From assembly GCA_964447335.1 (NCBI GenBank), contig CAYUSA010000008.1, positions 1-64,000 of the forward strand: a DNA stretch of 64,000 bases, in the 5' to 3' direction. This DNA comes from HRBIN12 sp964447335 (GTDB lineage: Bacteria > Actinomycetota > UBA4738 > HRBIN12). Under the pieces are notes generated by a model. It did no database searches and was not told the origin of the DNA. It saw only the letters and a list, made by a program, of their open reading frames with translations. The translations under genes and the position numbers were made by a program. Below, piece by piece: positions 17,700-24,647 of the stretch (positions within the stretch are counted from its first letter, which is position 1; each line of letters opens with the position of its first letter).

Positions 17700-18473
17700 A
17701 TGAGGATCGCCTACTTCGACTGCATCGCCGGGATCTCCGGCGACATGGCCCTCGGCGCGCTGATCGACGCCGGGGCCGACTTCGACGAGGTGCGCTCGCA
17801 CCTCGCGAAGCTGCCGGTCGAGCCCTTCGACCTGAACGTCGAGGAGGTCGACCAGCAGGGCATCCGCGCGCTCCGCGTGAGCGTGCATACGGCCTCGGTC
17901 GGCGTGATCCGCACGTACGGCAGCATCCGTGCGCTGCTCGACGCCGCGGACCTGCCGCCCGAGGCGCTCCGCGTGTCGCACCGCGTGTTCCGTGTGCTCG
18001 CGGAGGCCGAGGCGAAGATCCACCGCAAGGATGTCGAGTCCGTCACGTTCCACGAGGCCGACGCCGTGGACTCGCTGGTCGACATCGTCGGCACGGCGCT
18101 CGCGCTCGCGTTCCTCGGCGTCGAGCGCGTGTTCGCCTCGCCGGTGCCGACGGGGTTCGGGATGAGCCGCACCGACCACGGCGCGATGCCGATCCCCTCG
18201 CCGGCGGTCGTCGAGCTGCTCCGCGGCGCCCCGCTGTACTCCAAGGGCGCGACCGCAGAGCTCACGACCTCGACGGGCGCGGCGATCCTCGCGGGCACGG
18301 CCGAGGGCTACGGCGAGCTGCCCCCGCTCGTGGTCGAGTCGGTCGGGTACGGCGCGGGGACGCATCGGTTGGAGTTCCCCGACGTGCTCCGGGTGCTGAT
18401 CGGCCAGGAGGGATCGCTCGGCGACCCCGTGCCGATCCGCCCGCGCCCCGAGGCAGGACCCTCGGGCGTCTGA
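17700..18473 (+). CDS. LarC-like nickel-pincer cofactor insertion protein, LarC1 domain only
   Basis: The 257-residue product begins MRIAYFDCIAGISGDMALGA, the signature N-terminus of LarC (cyclometallase that inserts nickel into the pincer nucleotide cofactor of lactate racemase-like enzymes). The LarC1 blocks follow: HRKDVESVTFHEADAVDSLV, SPVPTGFGMSRTDHGAMPIP and STGAAILAGTAEGYGELP. Full LarC has about 400 residues; the C-terminal LarC2 half is missing, and I found no LarC2-like reading frame downstream. No larA, larB or larE is nearby. It may be a stand-alone variant of unknown activity or a truncated gene. Its 5' end faces the divergent DUF4446 operon. Confidence 0.83.
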   Translation: MRIAYFDCIAGISGDMALGALIDAGADFDEVRSHLAKLPVEPFDLNVEEVDQQGIRALRVSVHTASVGVIRTYGSIRALLDAADLPPEALRVSHRVFRVLAEAEAKIHRKDVESVTFHEADAVDSLVDIVGTALALAFLGVERVFASPVPTGFGMSRTDHGAMPIPSPAVVELLRGAPLYSKGATAELTTSTGAAILAGTAEGYGELPPLVVESVGYGAGTHRLEFPDVLRVLIGQEGSLGDPVPIRPRPEAGPSGV

Positions 18474-18850
18474 GGCTCGCGCCGGTCATCCGGAGCGAGG
18501 GAACGCCGGGTGCTGCCCGAGCACGGCACGGGTCGCGCCGGCCGGGGCAGCACCCAGGCGGTACCTGGTTCAGTTGGTCTTCCAGCCGGCGCCTGCGGCC
18601 ATCAGGAACGCCGCGAGCCAGCCGAGGGAGACCATCAGTCGGCGGTACCTCTTCACGGGCATCGCCTCCTCTCCTGGCGGTACGGCCGTCGTATCGGCAT
18701 CCTGCTGTCGGACCTTGAGGGGATTCGGGCAAACGAACCCATGCCCCGACGGGGGGACCCCCAGGCACGCTCAAGGCAACGCCCGCCGGCACCGATATCC
18801 CTCGCGAGGGTCATTGGAACCCTCAGCCCGACATGTCATAAAGGGAAACG
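18474..18850. other. 377-bp intergenic region with a tiny ORF and a GC-rich structured stretch
   Basis: Apart from the small minus-strand ORF at 18570-18662, no gene is seen. The decamer GGCGGTACCT occurs twice (starting at 18559 and 18641), bracketing that ORF. From 18710 to 18830 several complementary blocks occur, such as CCCCGACGGGG, CCCTCGCGAGGG and two copies of the AACCC/GGGTT type, so an RNA from either strand would be strongly folded. I could not match it to a known riboswitch class. The element serves either the small ORF (minus) or the DUF5317 gene (plus). Confidence 0.45.
18570..18662 (-). CDS. 30-residue single-helix membrane peptide
   Basis: The ORF is preceded by a perfect AGGAGG ribosome-binding site 2 bp before ATG 18660-18662, one of the strongest in the window. 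It encodes 30 residues: a basic N-terminus MPVKRYRR, a hydrophobic helix LMVSLGWLAAFLMAAGAG, then WKTN and TGA. The pattern (basic, hydrophobic, short polar tail) fits a small membrane protein or leader peptide. It lies alone in the gap between larC1 and the DUF5317 gene, on the opposite strand. I do not recognise a family. Support is the start signal and composition only. Confidence 0.5.
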   Translation of the reverse strand: MPVKRYRRLMVSLGWLAAFLMAAGAGWKTN

Positions 18851-19468
18851 ATGCTCCGGCTCCTGTTCGTCAGCATGTTCTCGGCGATCGTCCTCGGCTA
18901 CCTGGCCCGTGGACGCCTCGGGAACCTCGCGGACACGCGATTCCGGTGGGGCTGGATCGGGATCGCGGGCGTCGTGCTGCAGTTCCTGCCGGTGACCGGC
19001 CGACTCGGCGACCTCGTGCTCACGCTGTCGTTCCTGCTGCTGTTCGTCGTCGCCGGCGTCAACTGGCGGCTCCCGGGATTCGTGCTCATCCTGGCGGGCC
19101 TGTGGATGAACTTCGTGGTCATCACCGTGAACCAGGGCATGCCCGTGACGCGTGAGGCGATCGTCGCCTCGGGGCAGGCGGACACCCTCAAGGAGCTGAA
19201 GCAGCTCGACAGCCCGAAGCACCACATCAAGACCGCGGACGATCAGCTCATGATGCTCGGCGACCTCATCGGCATCCCCGCGCCGATCAAGCAGGCGGTG
19301 AGCATCGGCGACCTGGCCGCCATCGCGGGCGTGATGTGGTTCGTGATCGGTGCGATGCGCCGCCGCGTCGAGACCGCGGCCCTCCCGGCCGAAACCGTCT
19401 CGGAGCGGGCGGCCGGCGAAGCGCCGCCGGCGACGTCGCGCGTGGCCAGCGCCGCCGAGGTCTCCTAG
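18851..19468 (+). CDS. DUF5317 family membrane protein
   Basis: The 205-residue protein has four to five predicted membrane segments, with helices near residues 3-18, 33-50, 55-72 and 78-95 and another at 155-175. The polar block NQGMPVTREAIVASGQADTL followed by KHHIKTADDQLMMLGDLIGI is the conserved DUF5317 pattern. Its function is unknown. The gene ends 2 bp before the membrane histidine kinase start, so the two are very likely co-transcribed, and the DUF5317 protein could be an accessory sensor or a target of that kinase (inference). Confidence 0.85.
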   Translation: MLRLLFVSMFSAIVLGYLARGRLGNLADTRFRWGWIGIAGVVLQFLPVTGRLGDLVLTLSFLLLFVVAGVNWRLPGFVLILAGLWMNFVVITVNQGMPVTREAIVASGQADTLKELKQLDSPKHHIKTADDQLMMLGDLIGIPAPIKQAVSIGDLAAIAGVMWFVIGAMRRRVETAALPAETVSERAAGEAPPATSRVASAAEVS

Positions 19469-19470
19469 CG

Positions 19471-21027
19471 ATGGACCGCGACCTCACCGCCGAGGCCCCG
19501 CCCGCCCCCGATCGCGACAACTGGCGCTCGAATCTGTTCCAGCTCGTGATCGTCGTCCCGGTCCTCGCGTACGTCGTGGCGGCGTTCGTCGATCGACACG
19601 ACGAGATCCTCGTGACCTCGGTGCTGCTGTTCATCGTGACGGTCGCCATCGTCGACCTCATCCCCGTCCCCGCGTGGGGCGGCATGCAGCTCTCGCTCAG
19701 CTTCCCGATCTTGCTCGGCGTCGCGATCGTGTATCCCCCGCCGGTCGCGGCCGTCATCGCGTTCCTCGGCTCGTGCGACCCCCGCGAGCTCCGGCTCGAG
19801 ATGCCGGTGCTCCGAGCGATCTTCAACCGCTGCCAGATGGCGGCGTCGACCCTCGCCGGGAGCCTCCTGTTCCACCGGTTCGCCGAGGCCGACTCGGCGG
19901 TCGAGCGCCTCGTGGTCGGCGTCGTGATCGCCGCGATCTCCGCCTACGTCGTCAACGCGGTCAGCGTCGCGACCCACCAGGCGCTGTTCCGAGGGATCGG
20001 CGTCGTCCAGGTGCTGCGGAAGATGCACGGCGCGGCGCCATACGAGTTCCTGCTCTCCTACATCGGGCTCGGGCTGTTCGGGGCGGTCATCGCGCGCTTC
20101 TACGTGACCGAGGGCTTCTGGTCGGTCGTGGTGTTCCTCGGGCCGCTCGTGTTCGCGCGCCAGATGTACTTCCGCAGCCGCGCGCTCGCGGACCGGCTGG
20201 CGGACCAGAACACGATCCTGGCGGAGCAGGCCGTGCGCCTCGAGCAGCTCCTGGAGAAGGAGCACCACACCGTCGACGAGCTCCGCGCGCTGAACCGGAT
20301 GAAGGGCGAGTTCGTCGCCGTCGTGTCGCACGAGCTCCGCACGCCCGTCACGGCGCTGATGGGCTACGCGAAGACGCTCCGGCAACCGGAGTTCGCGAAC
20401 GACCCCGTCATGCGCGCCGAGTTCCTCGAGCGGATGGAGCGGCAGAGCGACCGCCTGCTCCGCCTGGTCGAGAACCTGCTCACCGCCTCGAACCTGGAGA
20501 ACCGCCGGGTGTCGGTCTCGGTCGGGCGCGTGCTGTTCGAGGACCTCGTGCGTGAGATCGTCGAGGGCCTCGCCGGCGAGGCGAGCCGCATCCACGTCGC
20601 GGTCCCCGAGGACCTGCCCGTCCTGTACACCGACCGCCAGCTCCTCAGCCGCGTCCTGCAGAACCTGGTCGACAACGCGCTCAAGTACTCGCCCGACGGC
20701 TCGCCCTGTGAGCTCGAAGCCGTAGCCGCGGGTGACGCGGTCGTCTTCTGGGTACAGGACTACGGGATCGGGATCCCGCCGGACGAGCAGCCGCGCATCT
20801 TCGATCGCTTCTACCAGGTGGACCAGTCGAGCACGCGGACCTTCCGGGGCGCGGGGCTCGGCTTGTCGCTCGTCCAGGACCTGCTGGGACATCTCGGCGG
20901 GACGATCGGGGTGGGGAGCACGCCGGGCGAGGGGTCCCGCTTCACGGTGACGTTGCCGGTGAAGCACCCGAGCATCCAGCAGCCCGCGGTCGCCGGCATG
21001 CCCGACGGCCTGTCGGCCGGGGCCTGA
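19471..21027 (+). CDS. membrane sensor histidine kinase (HisKA class)
   Basis: The 518-residue protein has an N-terminal membrane domain of about seven helices (residues 20-230), a short coiled coil (LAEQAVRLEQLLEKEHH), a HisKA domain with FVAVVSHELRTPVTAL (phospho-acceptor His287) and a HATPase_c domain with N-box LVDNALKYSPDGS, G1 box DYGIGIP, F-box IFDRFYQ and G2 box GAGLGLSLVQDL. The multi-helix sensor resembles the integral-membrane input modules seen in actinobacterial kinases and HD-GYP proteins. ATG 19471 was chosen 2 bp after the DUF5317 stop. No response regulator is adjacent, so it is an orphan kinase. Confidence 0.93.
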   Translation: MDRDLTAEAPPAPDRDNWRSNLFQLVIVVPVLAYVVAAFVDRHDEILVTSVLLFIVTVAIVDLIPVPAWGGMQLSLSFPILLGVAIVYPPPVAAVIAFLGSCDPRELRLEMPVLRAIFNRCQMAASTLAGSLLFHRFAEADSAVERLVVGVVIAAISAYVVNAVSVATHQALFRGIGVVQVLRKMHGAAPYEFLLSYIGLGLFGAVIARFYVTEGFWSVVVFLGPLVFARQMYFRSRALADRLADQNTILAEQAVRLEQLLEKEHHTVDELRALNRMKGEFVAVVSHELRTPVTALMGYAKTLRQPEFANDPVMRAEFLERMERQSDRLLRLVENLLTASNLENRRVSVSVGRVLFEDLVREIVEGLAGEASRIHVAVPEDLPVLYTDRQLLSRVLQNLVDNALKYSPDGSPCELEAVAAGDAVVFWVQDYGIGIPPDEQPRIFDRFYQVDQSSTRTFRGAGLGLSLVQDLLGHLGGTIGVGSTPGEGSRFTVTLPVKHPSIQQPAVAGMPDGLSAGA

Positions 21028-21036
21028 CCCCGTCGC

Positions 21037-21300
21037 TCAGCCCGAGGTCTCGCGCTCGGCCAGGGTGCGCAGGTTCTGGACGTGGGCGCGCGCCTCGGAG
21101 CCATGCTCGCACACCATCTCGTCCTCGCAGGGAGGGTTGCCCTCCATGGTGAAGAAGTTGAACCGGCACTCCGGGCAGAACACGTCGAGCGCCTCGGGCA
21201 GGTAGGGGCAGTCCCCCCACGAGCACGAGCGGACCCCCTCACCGGTGAAGATGTCGAACCCGCACCCCGGGCACTGGCGGAACCCTTCCCACTTGGCCAT
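21037..21300 (-). CDS. small cysteine-rich zinc-ribbon protein
   Basis: The 87-residue product has paired cysteine motifs: CPGC at the start (FRQCPGCGFDIFTG), CSWGDCPYLP in the middle and CPEC (DVFCPECRFNFFTMEG), then two more cysteines in NPPCEDEMVCEHG. Two rubredoxin-like or double zinc-ribbon knuckles are likely. A GGAGG lies upstream, compatible with ATG 21298-21300 or the GTG just before it. I do not recognise the family. It follows the divergent Rrf2 gene on the same strand by 87 bp and could be regulated with it. Confidence 0.72.
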   Translation of the reverse strand: MAKWEGFRQCPGCGFDIFTGEGVRSCSWGDCPYLPEALDVFCPECRFNFFTMEGNPPCEDEMVCEHGSEARAHVQNLRTLAERETSG

Positions 21301-21387
21301 CACGTTGCCCTCCGACGTCAAGTCGTACGCCCGCACGGGAACGCGAGAGAGGGCCGAACGACCCACGGGTGGTGCCCCCTTCGACCC

Positions 21388-21885
21388 TCAGGCGGTCGTT
21401 CGGCGGCGCGTGGACCTCGTGCGGTGGCCCACCGGCGCCGCGGCCACGGGCTCACCCTGCGCGAGCTTGCGGTCCACGGCCGCAACCTCGGCGAGCGACG
21501 TGACGGCAAGGGTGGAGCGGATCGCCTCGGAGGCCCTCGCCCACGTCGGGTGGAGCGCGCAGACGTCGTCCCAGTGGCACGGACCGCCGCGCAGCGGACA
21601 GCGGCGGGAGATCAGGTAACCCTCTGCCGCCTCGATGACCTCGAGCACCGAGATCTCCGAGGGGTCGCGCAGGAGCCGGTAGCCGCCGACCCGTCCGGCC
21701 TTCGCCTCGGCCAGGCCCGCCTTCGCGAGCACCCCGAGGAGCTGCGGCGTGTAGCTGCGGGGCAGGTCCATCGCGTCGGCGACCTCGCGGATCTTGCAGT
21801 AGGCGCCGCTCCCGTCCCAGGTCCGAGCCAGGCAGATCGCGGCCCGGACGACGTAATCACCGCGCTTGGACAGGGTCAGATCCAT
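21388..21885 (-). CDS. Rrf2-family iron-sulfur transcriptional regulator
   Basis: The 165-residue protein starts MDLTLSKRGDYVVRAAICLA, the Rrf2 winged-helix N-terminus. A recognition helix follows around residues 38-60 (MDLPRSYTPQLLGVLAKAGL), with the wing GRVGGYRLLRDP. Three cysteines in CPLRGGPCHWDDVC fit the [2Fe-2S] or [4Fe-4S] cluster loop of IscR/NsrR-type members. It probably senses Fe-S status, NO or redox stress. The C-terminus is basic. No isc/suf genes are in the window, so the targets are unknown; the adjacent zinc-ribbon gene and the divergent membrane protein are candidates. Confidence 0.92.
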   Translation of the reverse strand: MDLTLSKRGDYVVRAAICLARTWDGSGAYCKIREVADAMDLPRSYTPQLLGVLAKAGLAEAKAGRVGGYRLLRDPSEISVLEVIEAAEGYLISRRCPLRGGPCHWDDVCALHPTWARASEAIRSTLAVTSLAEVAAVDRKLAQGEPVAAAPVGHRTRSTRRRTTA

Positions 21886-21920
21886 CGGGGCCCAGTCTAC
21901 CTCGACGTTGATATCGCTTC

Positions 21921-21931
21921 CTCACGTTGAG
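21921..21931. promoter_or_regulatory. short inverted repeat in the Rrf2 promoter region
   Basis: CTCACGTTGAG (arms CTCA/TGAG with a 3-nt spacer) lies about 36 bp upstream of the Rrf2 start, in the most AT-rich part of this divergent intergenic region. It could be an autoregulatory operator. The repeat is short and may be chance. Confidence 0.25.
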
Positions 21932-22070
21932 TTCACTACTCTACGTTCCGCATCAGATGCCCGCTCTGGCTTCGCGGGGTGGCGGGCCGGCCCCTCCTCT
22001 CCTCGGCCGGTCCGCCCCCGCGGACTCCACCCGGCTCAGCGCTCGGCGTGGGCGCGCCGATACCTCGGGC

Positions 22071-22661
22071 ATGGAGCGGGGCCCGGTCCGCACGTGGCAC
22101 TACGTGGCGACGATCGCCTTCACCGGCATCTGCGCCTGGTTCGTGTTCCGTGTCGGTCAGCGGCCGCCCGGGCTCACGTACATGGACGTCGCGGTCCACG
22201 AGATCGGACACGTGCTGTTCCGGCCGTTCGGCGAGCTCACGATGCTCGTGATGGGCTCCGGCACGCAGGTGCTGTTCCCGCTCGCGCTCGCGGCGTTCTT
22301 CCTCGGGGTGCGGCGCGACCCGCTCACCGGCGCCGTTCTCCTCGCGTGGGCAGGCGAGGCATCCGGCGACGCCGCGATCTACGTGGCCGACGCCCCGCGC
22401 GGTGAGCTCCCGCTGCTCGGCGGCTCGGGCGAAGGGGACTGGACGCGGATCCTCGGCCCCGAGCACCTCTCGCGGATGCACCTCGCCGACGAGTACGCGC
22501 GGAACCTGCGCGTCGTCGGAGCCCTCCTCATGTTGGCCGCCGTGGGGATCGCCCTCGCCCAGCTGTGGCGGCTCTGCCACCCGGCCGCCGGGCGCGGGCG
22601 CACGGAGCCGGTCGCCGCGCGACCGAGGGTTCCGGCCGAGGAGATGTGGCGAGGGGCCTGA
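22071..22661 (+). CDS. HEXXH-motif integral membrane protein (possible M50-like peptidase)
   Basis: The 196-residue membrane protein has a first helix at about residues 9-28 (HYVATIAFTGICAWFVF) and then MDVAVHEIGHVLFRPF, where HEIGH is a zinc-metallopeptidase HEXXH motif at the start of a second helix. A third hydrophobic helix follows (TQVLFPLALAAFFLGVRRDP), and a fourth lies near residue 165. The arrangement recalls site-2 protease-like M50 proteins. The usual second zinc ligand motif (NPDG-like) is not seen, though an Asp/Glu-rich block (GEASGDAAIYVADAP) is present. ATG 22071 gives a sensible N-terminus; more upstream starts give a GC-rich non-conserved tail. Activity is unproven. Confidence 0.7.
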   Translation: MERGPVRTWHYVATIAFTGICAWFVFRVGQRPPGLTYMDVAVHEIGHVLFRPFGELTMLVMGSGTQVLFPLALAAFFLGVRRDPLTGAVLLAWAGEASGDAAIYVADAPRGELPLLGGSGEGDWTRILGPEHLSRMHLADEYARNLRVVGALLMLAAVGIALAQLWRLCHPAAGRGRTEPVAARPRVPAEEMWRGA

Positions 22662-22662
22662 G

Positions 22663-23208
22663 CTAGCCACCCTCGCAGTGGTAGGGGCCCTCCTCGGCGG
22701 CGGACACCGTGTCGCCGCCGTCGGCGCCGTAGATGTCGTACCCCTCGCCACCATCGATGACGTCGCCGCCGTGGCCGTCGTAGGCCGACAGGCAGCTGTC
22801 GTCGCCCGGGCCGCCGTACAGCGCGTCGCGGCCGCGATCGTCGAACACGATGAGGTCGTTGCCGCCCTGGAGGTAGATCCTGTCGTCCCCCGGGCCGCCG
22901 AACCCCGTGTCCTGGCCGGCGCCACCTCGCACGACGTCGTTGCCTCGGCCCGCGTCGAACCCGTCGAGGCCCTTGCCGAGCAGGATCGTGTCGTCGCCGC
23001 CTCGGCCGTTCACGTAGTCGTCCCCGCCGAGCGCGCAGATGACGTCCGGCCCCGCCGTGCCGCTCAGGCTGTCGTCGCCGTCGGTACCGACGATCGTGCA
23101 CTCGGGCGCGTACGGTCCGGCGCGCCTCTCGGCCACCGCCCCCGAAGGCGCGAACGCCGCCACCGAGATCACCACCAGGACCGCGAGCGATGCGGCTCGT
23201 GCCCGCAT
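22663..23208 (-). CDS. secreted RTX-repeat calcium-binding protein
   Basis: The 181-residue protein has a signal peptide (MRARAASLAVLVVISVAAFA, cleavage near GAVA-ER), followed by about six glycine/aspartate nonapeptide repeats of the hemolysin type, for example ALGGDDYVNGRGGDDTILLG and GGPGDDRIYLQGGNDLIVFD. Such repeats fold into a calcium-loaded parallel beta-roll outside the cell. Two cysteine pairs may form disulfides. ATG 23206-23208 has GAGGAGGGG upstream. It is convergent with the HEXXH protein (1 bp between stops). No enzymatic domain is present, so the function is unknown. Confidence 0.88.
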   Translation of the reverse strand: MRARAASLAVLVVISVAAFAPSGAVAERRAGPYAPECTIVGTDGDDSLSGTAGPDVICALGGDDYVNGRGGDDTILLGKGLDGFDAGRGNDVVRGGAGQDTGFGGPGDDRIYLQGGNDLIVFDDRGRDALYGGPGDDSCLSAYDGHGGDVIDGGEGYDIYGADGGDTVSAAEEGPYHCEGG

Positions 23209-23309
23209 GGACCCCTCCTCTCGCCGGGTGCAAGGCACTGCATAACAGAGTCACTCGGGAGATGCGAGACGACCGGGCGGCGCGAGGGGACGCGTCGCTT
23301 CGCTTCGGT

Positions 23310-23392
<83 letters not shown>

Positions 23393-23492
23393 GGCGGGAG
23401 GCATGGTAGCAGCGGCCCGGCGGCGAGCCCGAGCGCGAGGCGGGGGTAGGATAGGCGCCGAACGGGCCTCCGGCCTGGGAGAACGCCACGCC

Positions 23493-24182
23493 GTGCCGAT
23501 CCTCCGCGATTTCGAGCGCCGCCTCGGGAACCTGGTCGAGGGCTTCTTCGCGACCACGTTCCGCAGCGGCCTGCAGCCCGTCGAGCTCGCGAAGCGCGTG
23601 ATGCGCGAGATGGACGCCGGCAAGACCGTGGGTGTGCGCGACGTCTGGTCGCCGAACCGCTTCGTGTTCTCGCTGTCCGAGGAGGACGGCAACCGCTACG
23701 AACAGGCCGAGCAGGCGCTGATCGCCGAGCTCCGGCAGGTCGTTCGCGAGACCGCCCTCGAGCGCGGGTGGGGCCTCGTCGGCCCGCCGGAGGTCGAGCT
23801 CGAGGTCGACGAGACGCTCGCGCGCGGTCGGTTCCGGTGCGTCGCGAGCTTCGTCGAGGGCCCCGGCGAGGTGCCGCCGGCCGTCCCCGCCGCCGGAGAG
23901 GGTGGCCTCGTGCTCATGGACGGCGAGCGGGTCGCGGACACGTTCCGGCTGCGCCAGGCGACGACGATCGGCCGCGCCCCCGGGTGCGAGATCGTGATCG
24001 GCGATCCCGCCGCCTCGAGACAACACGCCCGGATCCTGCGGCGCGACGACGGCTATGTCGTGTCGGATCTCGGCTCGACGAACGGGACGCTCGTGAACGG
24101 AGACCCGGTCACCGAGCGGCTCCTCGTCGACGGCGACCGCATCACCATCGGTAGCACCGTGTTCGAGTTCCGGAGGGGCTGA
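23493..24182 (+). CDS. fhaA: FHA domain protein FhaA (DUF3662 plus FHA)
   Basis: The 229-residue protein has an N-terminal DUF3662 domain (ILRDFERRLGNLVEGFFATT to about residue 115) and a C-terminal forkhead-associated domain (about 150-229) with GRAPGCEIVIGDPAASRQHA and DLGSTNGTLVNG. In mycobacteria FhaA binds phosphorylated MurJ and links PknB signalling to peptidoglycan export. The start GTG 23493 matches the conserved short N-terminus. The middle linker is shorter than in mycobacteria. It is the first gene of the fhaA-fhaB-pstP-rodA-pbpA-pknB operon, followed without a gap by fhaB. Confidence 0.93.
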   Translation: MPILRDFERRLGNLVEGFFATTFRSGLQPVELAKRVMREMDAGKTVGVRDVWSPNRFVFSLSEEDGNRYEQAEQALIAELRQVVRETALERGWGLVGPPEVELEVDETLARGRFRCVASFVEGPGEVPPAVPAAGEGGLVLMDGERVADTFRLRQATTIGRAPGCEIVIGDPAASRQHARILRRDDGYVVSDLGSTNGTLVNGDPVTERLLVDGDRITIGSTVFEFRRG

Positions 24183-24647
24183 ATGTCGCCCTTCGTCCTG
24201 TCGGTGCTGAAGTACGCGCTCCTCGCGCTCCTGTACTTCTTCATCTACCGCGCCGTGCGCTCGGTCGCCGTCGACCTGTCGGGACGGCGTGGAGCATCGA
24301 CCGGCGGGACCGCGGCGCCGAAGCCCGCGAAGCCCGCGCCCGCCCGAGGCGGGAAGGCGCCGACGAGTCTCGTGGTGCACGCGCCCGAAGCCCGCAGGCC
24401 GAAGACCTACCGGCTGAGCGGCACGCTCGAGATCGGCCGGGCCGAGGCCTGCAAGGTCCGCCTCGACGACACCTACGCGTCGCAGCACCACGCGCGCCTG
24501 TCCCCGAGCGACGGAGCCTGGACGGTCGAGGACCTCGGCTCGACGAACGGGACGTACCTGAACGACCGCAGGCTCCAGTCCGCCGTCCAGGTCCACGCGG
24601 GCGACGTGCTGAAGATCGGCAAGACGGTGCTGGAGCTCCGCCGATGA
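24183..24647 (+). CDS. fhaB: FHA domain membrane protein FhaB/FipA
   Basis: The 154-residue protein has an N-terminal transmembrane helix (residues 5-22, LSVLKYALLALLYFFIYR), a proline/alanine-rich linker and an FHA domain (about 60-154) with GRAEACKVRLDDTYASQHHA and EDLGSTNGTYLND. FhaB/FipA binds phosphothreonine peptides and helps couple FtsZ and FtsQ or wall enzymes to Ser/Thr kinase signalling. It starts directly after the fhaA stop and overlaps pstP by 4 bp (ATGA). Confidence 0.93.
   Translation: MSPFVLSVLKYALLALLYFFIYRAVRSVAVDLSGRRGASTGGTAAPKPAKPAPARGGKAPTSLVVHAPEARRPKTYRLSGTLEIGRAEACKVRLDDTYASQHHARLSPSDGAWTVEDLGSTNGTYLNDRRLQSAVQVHAGDVLKIGKTVLELRR

Noticed and set aside
18700..18850. 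Possible cyclic-di-GMP (GEMM) riboswitch upstream of the DUF5317 gene, because of GGGCAAAC and a following GC-rich hairpin
   Set aside because: The diagnostic GGGACGCAAAGCC core and the tetraloop/receptor pattern are missing, and the paired blocks are not in the right order. Kept only as an unassigned structured region.
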